DNA from: Solirubrobacterales bacterium
GTDB taxonomy: Bacteria; Actinomycetota; Thermoleophilia; Solirubrobacterales; Solirubrobacteraceae
Direction: 5' to 3'
Assembly (NCBI GenBank): GCA_026392385.1
Contig: JAPLCG010000018.1
Coordinates: 1-46,457, forward strand
DNA length: 46,457 nucleotides
Position numbers and translations under genes: made by a program. The first letter of the stretch is position 1. Every line of letters begins with the position of its first letter. Below, piece after piece: positions 39,409 through 46,457 of this stretch. The notes below the pieces were generated by a model. That model worked only from the letters and a program-made list of their open reading frames with translations. It was not told where the DNA came from and searched no databases.

Positions 39409-40815
39409 TCAACTGTCAGCGTCGGCGACTGAGCGATAACGCTCAACTGCTCTCAGCCGCTCGGCCTTGTGATCGAGGATTGGGGCTGGATAGTCACTAC
39501 CAATTAGACAGTCCGACGCCTGCTGCTCTTCAGTTGACATTAGCCACGGCTCAGCTAGGAACCGATCCGGCACCGCCGAAAGCTCCGGTACCCAGCGGCG
39601 AACATAAGTCCCATCCGAATCGAACTTCTTCTGTTGCAGGACCGGATTGAATATCCGTTTGAAGTAGGGCTGGGGATCAACTCCCAGCGATGCGACCCAC
39701 TGCCAGTTGCCGTTGTTCTGGGTTGTGTCGCCGTCGAGTAGCAGGCGCATGAACCACTGCTCACCCTGTCGGTAGTCAATGTGCAGGTCTTTGGTGAGGA
39801 ACGAAGCGACAACCATCCGAACTCGGTTGTCCATAAAGCCGGTTGCTGCCAGTTCTCGCATGCCAGCATCAACGAGCGGAAAGCCGGTCTGCCCCTCGCA
39901 CCATGCCTGCCATCCGGCCTGATCCTCAAGCCATTTGAGATTGGCAAAGCGCTTCTGGAACGGCTCCCTGACATTGCGCGGACTGAAAAGCATCACATGG
40001 GCGTAAAAGTCGCGCCAGGCGAGCTGCCTGCGAAATGCTGCCGAACCAGGCCCAGGCACTGTCGCTGCCCGCGCTTCGAGTTCCAAAGCCGAAAGGCTGC
40101 CGATGTGCAGGTGGTGCGAGAGCATTGAACTGGGCTTGGCTATCTGGTCATGGTCTTCTACGTAGCTATCCACTCCACCCGAAAGCCAAGCCTTCATCTG
40201 AGACCTCGCGGCCCGCTCTCCGGCGGCGAGTGGATCAGTCAGCAGGCGGGTCAAGCCAAGCTCTTCGACACTTGGTATTGCACCGTCTTCGATCTCCGGT
40301 GAAAGCATTGCTTTGGGAGCAGGTAGGACGACTCGCCTCGGCTGCTCTGCCCAATTCCTCCAGAACGGTGAGAAAACTGCGTACGGCTTCTGTTGCTGGG
40401 TGAGGATCTTCGAGATATCAGCGCAGTAGGTGCCCGGGTGGCGCTCAAAGCTGACTCCCGCCTGCTCCAGCGCCTCCCCAACACGAGCATCGCGCTCAAG
40501 CGCAAACGGTGCCGCATCGCTTGTTGCATGAACAGTTAGGGCACCAACCTGTTCAGCAAGCTGGACGAGCACCCGCTCAGGGTCACCCTGCCGCAGGACG
40601 AGTCTGCCGCCGATCGATTCGAAGTCGCTCCGCAACTCGCTAAGTGCTGTCAGCAGCGAATGCGTTCGATCAGCTGAGGCCCAGCGACCTTGATAGACGG
40701 CACTGTCGAGAACAAAAACCGGCAGAACGAGATCACTGTCGGTAAGGGCGGCGACCAACCCAGGGTGATCGTGAACGCGAAGGTCACGTCGAAGCCAAAG
40801 AATCGAGGTGCTCAC
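39409..40815 (-). CDS. Deoxyribodipyrimidine photolyase (cryptochrome/photolyase family)
   Basis: ILWLRRDLRVHDHPGLVAAL; GFPLVDAGMRELAATGFMDNRVRMVVASFLTKDLHIDYRQGEQWFMRLLLDGDTTQNNGNWQWVASLGVDPQPYFKRIFNP. Confidence 0.95.
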   Translation of the reverse strand: MSTSILWLRRDLRVHDHPGLVAALTDSDLVLPVFVLDSAVYQGRWASADRTHSLLTALSELRSDFESIGGRLVLRQGDPERVLVQLAEQVGALTVHATSDAAPFALERDARVGEALEQAGVSFERHPGTYCADISKILTQQQKPYAVFSPFWRNWAEQPRRVVLPAPKAMLSPEIEDGAIPSVEELGLTRLLTDPLAAGERAARSQMKAWLSGGVDSYVEDHDQIAKPSSMLSHHLHIGSLSALELEARAATVPGPGSAAFRRQLAWRDFYAHVMLFSPRNVREPFQKRFANLKWLEDQAGWQAWCEGQTGFPLVDAGMRELAATGFMDNRVRMVVASFLTKDLHIDYRQGEQWFMRLLLDGDTTQNNGNWQWVASLGVDPQPYFKRIFNPVLQQKKFDSDGTYVRRWVPELSAVPDRFLAEPWLMSTEEQQASDCLIGSDYPAPILDHKAERLRAVERYRSVADADS

Positions 40816-40895
40816 AGTTGCCTAATCTACGGGCAATTGCGCCTGTCGGATCAGATCCGGCGCGATTCGGACCAATTCGGTCCTAGACTCGCGGC

Positions 40896-41516
40896 ATGGC
40901 AGATGACGAACACTTCCCACTATTCCCGCTCGGTCTTGTGGCGCTTCCACATGAGGCGATACCGCTTCACATCTTTGAAGATCGCTACAAGGCGATGATC
41001 GGGTTCTGCCTAGAGAACGATGTTGAGTTCGGAATTATTTGGGCAGCGGAGGATGGCACTCATGATGTCGGCTGCGCAGTGGTCGTTGAGACAGTGCTTG
41101 ACAGGATGCCCGACGGCCGGATCGACATCCTCTGCCGTGGCACTCGACCGTTTGGATTGATCTCCCAAGGCAGCGGCTTTCCCTACCCAACCGGCGAAGT
41201 TGTTTTCCTTGCCGACGACGAACCCGTTGCGGCTGAGGAAGACTGCCGGACGCGTGAGATTTATGCCGAACTGCTTTTCGAGGCAACCGAACGCGAGATC
41301 GAGGATCAGGAACTGAACGCAATGACCTCCTACGAAATGGCAGCCACAGTTGAGTTCGGTCCAGAGGCGAAGCAGACGCTGCTTGAACTGCGTGAGGAAT
41401 CCGCACGCCTTTCCCTGCTCGAGAAAATCTTTCTTGCCGCGCTTGAACGCGTCAACCAGGTTGGGCGAACCGAGGCACTTGCGCGCAGTAATGGCAAGGT
41501 CCGTTTCGGCGACTGA
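40896..41516 (+). CDS. Stand-alone LON substrate-binding domain protein
   Basis: FPLFPLGLVALPHEAIPLHIFEDRYKAMIGFCLENDVEFGIIWA... typical LON N-domain without ATPase or protease. Confidence 0.88.
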   Translation: MADDEHFPLFPLGLVALPHEAIPLHIFEDRYKAMIGFCLENDVEFGIIWAAEDGTHDVGCAVVVETVLDRMPDGRIDILCRGTRPFGLISQGSGFPYPTGEVVFLADDEPVAAEEDCRTREIYAELLFEATEREIEDQELNAMTSYEMAATVEFGPEAKQTLLELREESARLSLLEKIFLAALERVNQVGRTEALARSNGKVRFGD

Positions 41517-41527
41517 CGCGTCAACCG

Positions 41528-41956
41528 CTAACGAACTAAGTGGCAGGGCCCCTTGGCTACCTTCCGCGTGAATTGGGAAAGCTTCAGGTAGGACTCGGGA
41601 AGCCCGAGGCTGCCATCAATCCAGTCGAGCTTGCCGGCTCCTAGCTGCACCTGATACCGGTAGATCCAGTTGATCGGCGGGTCGCCCGCAATCGGCTTGC
41701 TGCTGTCAGCTGCCAGCTGACGGGCAATGTCGCGGGCATCGAGCAGCAGTTCGCTAGTTAACGGCTGTGGCGTGCCCCCGTTACAGACAACCGTCCCCGA
41801 ATCATTGACGAGCAGCGTCAAATTTGCTCCGGGTATCTTGCCGCTGCGTTTGACCGTGAACAGGTCGGCGGACTGCTGGGTACCGCAGCCAACACTCAAC
41901 AGGCAGAGTGCAGCCAACGCAGGCAGCAAGCCCCTTAGACCTTTTACTTTGCCCAT
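41528..41956 (-). CDS. Putative lipoprotein
   Basis: Lipobox-like LCLLSVGCGTQQ; start overlaps the ggt stop region. Confidence 0.6.
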   Translation of the reverse strand: MGKVKGLRGLLPALAALCLLSVGCGTQQSADLFTVKRSGKIPGANLTLLVNDSGTVVCNGGTPQPLTSELLLDARDIARQLAADSSKPIAGDPPINWIYRYQVQLGAGKLDWIDGSLGLPESYLKLSQFTRKVAKGPCHLVR

Positions 41957-43421
41957 GCCACCGCCCCGCCCCGTCGCGGATCACCGCCACCATCAAGGCT
42001 GCCATCCGATGCTGCGCTTACAGCCTGCACGCCACCAAAGAATAGATTCGGCGAGCGGAATGGAGCTACTGCAAATCCCTCGCTTTCCAGAGCCTCAACA
42101 TCGATTCCAGGCTCGCAGTAGACCACGCCATCCTCAGGGTGCAAGCGTGGTGCTGCGATTGCCTCAGAGACAGTCATGCCGTGGTCAACGACACCGGCAA
42201 CGGTCTGGACAATTGCTGACCGGATTCTGTTCGACCCGGCACTTCCGATTACAAGCGATGCGCGCCCATTTTCGGTCACCGCTGCCGGAGTCATCATGCT
42301 CGGCAGTCGCCTGCCCGGCGGATGCTTGTGGAAGCCCTCTGGGTTGAGATCCTGCTCGCCAAGCATGTTGTTGAGGTGCACACCGGTGCCGGGGACCACA
42401 ACACCAGAGCTTGAACCATTTGAGCAGGTCACCGAACAGGCGAGCCCTTCAGCATCAAGCGTTGAGACATGCGTAGTCGATCCGAGGCGTGAGGATAGGA
42501 ACTGCTCAGCGAAACCCTCGCGGGTAAGCCCCTCAAGGAACTCGCCATCACGCGCCTGCTGGGCTTCCTGCATAGCCTCCACCAGTGCTACCGCCGATGG
42601 CGGTGCTGGCTGCTGATCAAGACGCGCGAGCGTCAGGGCGATTAGCGTGCCACCTGCCGATGGCGGTGGGGTTGCTAGGAACCGCTTACCGCGGTAAGCG
42701 ACTTCGACAGGCTTGCGCTCAACAACCTCGTAGGAAGCTAGATCCTCACGAGTTACAATCCCTCCCCGCTCAGCTAGCCAGTCGGCCACAGCTGCAGCGA
42801 TTTCTCCTGTGTGGAAGGGAGCAGAGCCCTCCTTGCCAAATAGCTCGAGTGCATCGGCAAGCTCTGGCTGGCGGAGTGACTGGCCTTCGATCAGTAGGTC
42901 ACCAGCCGGTGAAAAAATCGCTGTTGACTCTGCAGTTGAGGTAACGATTCCTTCAAGAATGCCTACGACGTAAGCCTGTTCAGCATTGAGCGCAACACCA
43001 TCCCTTGCGAGCAAAGCGGCTGGACCGGCAAGCTCACTCAGAGGCAGGCGTCCGAACCGCTTTGATGCATGTGCGAGACCGGCTGCTGTCCCGTAGGTGC
43101 AGGCGCTTGCAGGACCCGCATTGAAGACTTGCGCCGCATCACCAAAGTCAACCTCCCAGGGCACAAGCTCGGCGCGCGCATCATGATCAGCGCCGCGGCC
43201 CGGTGACTCAACGAAGAAATCGAGGCAAACGGCATCACCGCCCGGTGGCACTACCAGCATCAGTCCACCAGCGCCAAAGCCAGTTAGCAGTGGCTCAGCA
43301 GCGAACGACGCCAGCACGGCGGCTATAGCCGCATCAACAGCATTCCCACCTGCATCAAGGGCATCAGCTCCAGCCTGGGCCGAGACGGGATGACCAGCCG
43401 CTACAACTCCGCGCGCCATTG
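41944..43421 (-). CDS. ggt: Gamma-glutamyltransferase family protein
   Basis: GVVAAGHPVSAQAGADALDAGGNAVDAAIAA; catalytic region STTHVSTLDAEGLACSVTCSNGSSSG; start internal to ORF to avoid overlap with ftsZ. Confidence 0.92.
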
Positions 43422-43441
43422 CGCCGCGGTTTCCCCGACTC

Positions 43442-44758
43442 CTAGCGCCCCGAGAGGAACTCGGGCACTTCGATGTCGTCGCCACCGCTTCGCGATGAGC
43501 TACGCCGACGCTCAACTCGCGGCTCACCTGACGGTTCGCCGAGTGCTGCTGCGACATCCCTTCGCGCCTTGCGGGCTGCGCGCTCGTTCGCATATCCGGT
43601 TGCAACAACCGTGACCCAGACTTGGTCGCCGAGCGTGTCATCAACCATCGCGCCGAAGATTATGTTCGCGTCGGGATGAGCAACATCAGAGACTGCCTTT
43701 GCAGCCTCATTGACCTCCCAGAGAGCGATATCTGGGCCACCGGTGACGGAGAGCAGGATTGAGCGCGCACCTTCAACGCTCGTCTCAAGCAGAGGTGAAC
43801 TGATTGCTCCCTCAGCAGCATCGAGTGCACGGCGCTCGCCGGTTCCCATGCCGATTCCGAGCAGCGCCGTACCAGCATCGGTCATGATCGTTCGAACATC
43901 AGCAAAGTCGAGGTTGATCAAGCCAGGCAGCGTTACAAGATCGCTGATTCCCTGAACACCCTGACGAAGAACATCGTCAGCAACCCGGAATGCTTCAACC
44001 ATTGAAGTCCCATGCTCAAGTACATCCAGCAGCTTGTTGTTGGGGACGGTGATAAGCGTGTCTACCTCGTTGCCAAGCGACTCGATACCTGCGTCAGCGG
44101 CCTTGCCACGACGTGTGCCCTCAAAGTTAAATGGTCGAGTCACAATCCCGACTACAAGTGCGCCGGCGTCGCGTGCGATTCGTGCAACTACCGGAGCTGC
44201 ACCGGTACCGGTTCCGCCGCCTGCACCAACAGCAACGAAGACCATGTCGGCACCGCGAAGCGCCGCCTTAATCTCATCGTGATCGTCCATCGCTGCTCTA
44301 CGACCAATTTCGGGGTCGGATCCTGAACCGAGACCGCGGGTTACCTCTTCACCAATGTGGAGAGTGTGGTCAGCGGCTGACTGCTGCAAGGACTGCACAT
44401 CGGTATTGACGGCAATGAACTCAACGCCACCGACACCAGCTTCAACCATGCGATTAATCGCATTTACGCCAGCGCCGCCTACACCTACAACGAGAATCAG
44501 TGGCTCACCGTTGTTCTGCTCAGAAGATGTTGGTTCCGATGGGTTGCTCTGAAGCGGCCTGCGTTCAGCCTGGCGCTCAGATGTAAATGATTCAGCGAGT
44601 CGCTCCTGAGCAGGTTCAGCAGCTGACGGCTGGGCTGCTCGCGTCTCTGAAACACGCTCATCTTCAGCTTGGGGAGTTCCTTCAGCCTCGTCGGTCTTAC
44701 GGAACAGCGCCGCAAGCGGTCCCTCGCGCATGCTGGCGCGCTTCTTGTTACTTGACAC
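43442..44758 (-). CDS. ftsZ: Cell division protein FtsZ with about 85-aa N-terminal extension
   Basis: ILVVGVGGAGVNAINRM; GGGTGTGAAPVVARIA; NLDFADVRTIM; C-terminal peptide DDIEVPEFL; GTG start preceded by AGGAGGTGAT. Confidence 0.96.
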   Translation of the reverse strand: MSSNKKRASMREGPLAALFRKTDEAEGTPQAEDERVSETRAAQPSAAEPAQERLAESFTSERQAERRPLQSNPSEPTSSEQNNGEPLILVVGVGGAGVNAINRMVEAGVGGVEFIAVNTDVQSLQQSAADHTLHIGEEVTRGLGSGSDPEIGRRAAMDDHDEIKAALRGADMVFVAVGAGGGTGTGAAPVVARIARDAGALVVGIVTRPFNFEGTRRGKAADAGIESLGNEVDTLITVPNNKLLDVLEHGTSMVEAFRVADDVLRQGVQGISDLVTLPGLINLDFADVRTIMTDAGTALLGIGMGTGERRALDAAEGAISSPLLETSVEGARSILLSVTGGPDIALWEVNEAAKAVSDVAHPDANIIFGAMVDDTLGDQVWVTVVATGYANERAARKARRDVAAALGEPSGEPRVERRRSSSRSGGDDIEVPEFLSGR

Positions 44759-45641
44759 CGGCCATCACCTCCTGGGCGAGATCGCGGTAAGACTTGGCTG
44801 CTGAGCCCTCCGGTTCGTACTTGAGAACCGACATACCCTGCACCGGCGCTTCGGCGAAGCGCACGGTTCGATTGATTCTCGACTTGAAGACCTGACCCTC
44901 AAAGTTCTCCTCGAGCAGCTCAATCGCTTCCTGCGCATGCAGGGTGCGGGTATCAAGCATTGTCGGCAGGATTCCCTGAATCTGAATTTCCGGATTGAGA
45001 TGTTCTTGGATCATTGCGAGCGTGTTCTGAAGCTGGAGCAGCCCTCTCATCGATAGATACTCGCATTGGACGGGGACGATCACCCGATCTGACGCTGTCA
45101 GAGCATTGATCGTCAGCAGTCCAAGGCTGGGCGGCGTATCAATAAACACGACGTCGTAGTCGTCCTTGATCGCGACAAGCGCTTTCTGGAGTGCGCGCTC
45201 GCGACCAATCATTGACGCCATTGCCAGCTCTGCACCAGCAAGGTCAATCGCAGATACAGCAACATCGATCTCACGGCGATGAATCACTTCACGCATCGTT
45301 GCCTGGCCAATTAGGACGTTGTACATCGAGAGCTCGATCTGATCGGGATCCATTCCCTGTGACATCGTCAGGTTGCCCTGAGGGTCCATATCGATGCAAA
45401 GCGCGCGATAGCCCTCTTCTGCAAAGGCAACAGCGAGGTTCAAGGTTGTAGTGGTCTTGGCGACGCCACCCTTCTGATTGGCAAGCGCGATCACAGTCGG
45501 CCCGCTCGGCTCTGGAGCTGGTGGTGCTGGTGCATACGGTGAGGTTGCAGTGCCGTTAGGCGATGCGATCCCGCTCATGCGACTTGAATAAGACTCCATG
45601 CCCTGCTCCCCCGTTTGGGTTTGACTGCTGTCTTCGACCAT
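44748..45641 (-). CDS. parA: ParA/Soj-family ATPase
   Basis: VIALANQKGGVAKTTTTLNLAVAFAEEG; CIDMDPQGNLT; DVVFIDTPPSLGLLTINALTASDRVIVPVQCEYLSMRGLLQL. Confidence 0.92.
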   Translation of the reverse strand: MVEDSSQTQTGEQGMESYSSRMSGIASPNGTATSPYAPAPPAPEPSGPTVIALANQKGGVAKTTTTLNLAVAFAEEGYRALCIDMDPQGNLTMSQGMDPDQIELSMYNVLIGQATMREVIHRREIDVAVSAIDLAGAELAMASMIGRERALQKALVAIKDDYDVVFIDTPPSLGLLTINALTASDRVIVPVQCEYLSMRGLLQLQNTLAMIQEHLNPEIQIQGILPTMLDTRTLHAQEAIELLEENFEGQVFKSRINRTVRFAEAPVQGMSVLKYEPEGSAAKSYRDLAQEVMAGVK

Positions 45642-45732
45642 TGCGCGGCGTTCTTCGCGCACAATCGCCCGATTCCTTCCCAGAGAGCTGAAGTTCCACT
45701 GCTTCGGCCGCTGCCAATACTCTGGTTAGGCG

Positions 45733-46457
45733 ATGACTAAACGAGGATCAACCCCGGAGAAACGCCGTACCAGAGGAGTAACTGACCTCGGGGCGATCCT
45801 CTCTTCGAGAAGGATTTGCGTTGTAACGGGACCAGGCGGTGTTGGCAAGACAACTACGGCAGCAGCTCTGGGGCTTGGGATGGCACGGCGTGGCGCCAAA
45901 GTCGCTGTCGTCACAATTGATCCGGCTAAGCGACTCGCCGCCGCGCTCGGGACTGACTCGCTGGGGAACGAGCCGGCACGGGTCAGCAGCCGCCGACTTG
46001 CGCGCGTTGGCATTGATGCCGCAGGCAGTGGGCAGCTTTGGGCGATGACGCTTGACAGTCGACAAACCTTTGACGACCTGATCACTCAACTTTCGCCGGA
46101 TGAACAGAGCCGTGATGATGTGCTCAGCAACCGCATCTACCGTGAGATTTCAGGAGCAGTAGCCGGATCACAGGAGTTCACTGCGGTCGCGAAGCTCTAC
46201 GAGCTTGACCGTGACGGTGGGTTTGACCTCGTGATCCTTGATACGCCCCCATCACGCAATGCGATTGATTTTCTTGATGCTCCGGCTCGTATCTCGAACT
46301 TCTTCGATGGTCGCGCCCTCCAGATCCTGATGAGGCCTGCCGGCTTTGGTCTGAGGCTTGCCGGTGGTGGAACCGGACTGCTGATGGGCGTCCTCAAGCG
46401 GGTGACAGGGTTCGACCTTTTCGGAGATCTAGCGAGCTTCTTCAGCGCAGTTGGCGG
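45733..46457 (+). CDS. ArsA/GET3-family ATPase, N-terminal part (runs off the right edge)
   Basis: MTKRGSTPEKRRTRGVTDLGAILSSRRICVVTGPGGVGKTTTAAALGLGMARRGAKVAVVTIDPAKRLAAALG...FDLVILDTPPSRNAIDFLDAPARI; no in-frame stop before window end. Confidence 0.9.
   Translation, partial: MTKRGSTPEKRRTRGVTDLGAILSSRRICVVTGPGGVGKTTTAAALGLGMARRGAKVAVVTIDPAKRLAAALGTDSLGNEPARVSSRRLARVGIDAAGSGQLWAMTLDSRQTFDDLITQLSPDEQSRDDVLSNRIYREISGAVAGSQEFTAVAKLYELDRDGGFDLVILDTPPSRNAIDFLDAPARISNFFDGRALQILMRPAGFGLRLAGGGTGLLMGVLKRVTGFDLFGDLASFFSAVG

Noticed and set aside
41514-41523. Perfect 10-bp palindrome TGACGCGTCA resembling the etfB-upstream site
   Set aside because: Overlaps the stop codon of the LON gene in a convergent gap with no promoter to control; likely chance.

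Overview
High-GC actinobacterial window (gene content suggests a Thermoleophilia-like or other deep actinobacterial lineage; this is inference). It is densely packed chromosomal housekeeping and catabolic DNA. I saw no tRNA, rRNA, CRISPR array, phage or transposase. Blocks: (1) F1Fo ATP synthase operon (atpZ/I-like, atpB, E, F, H, A; atpA truncated by the left edge). (2) DUF1330-like gene and an overlapping pair of ThDP-enzyme genes. (3) Copper P-type ATPase. (4) rpmE / DUF1385 / prfA / prmC / tsaC / rpiB / glyA / wecA-like run. (5) Acyl-CoA catabolism and electron transfer: thiolase, HAD, acyl-CoA dehydrogenase, two-subunit B12 acyl-CoA mutase with SRPBCC gene between the subunits, etfB-etfA-ETF:QO, leucyl aminopeptidase, second acyl-CoA dehydrogenase, MeaB. 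(6) Methyltransferase / GH57 / GT4 triad in the order of mycobacterial Rv3030-Rv3032. (7) HisD-family gene, photolyase, LON-domain protein, gamma-glutamyltransferase. (8) parA-ftsZ and a partial ArsA-like ATPase. Strongest lead: the ThDP pair at 4219-6971. One protein keeps the catalytic Glu but has lost the GDG cofactor motif; its partner keeps GDG but has lost the Glu. This suggests an obligate heteromeric enzyme with complementary half-dead domains. Other leads: a HisD homolog with altered zinc-ligand positions, an ETF:QO lacking one of four Fe-S cysteines, an FtsZ with a long N-terminal extension translationally coupled to ParA, and prmC and thiolase genes both carrying internal frame-disrupting deletions that may be real or assembly errors.
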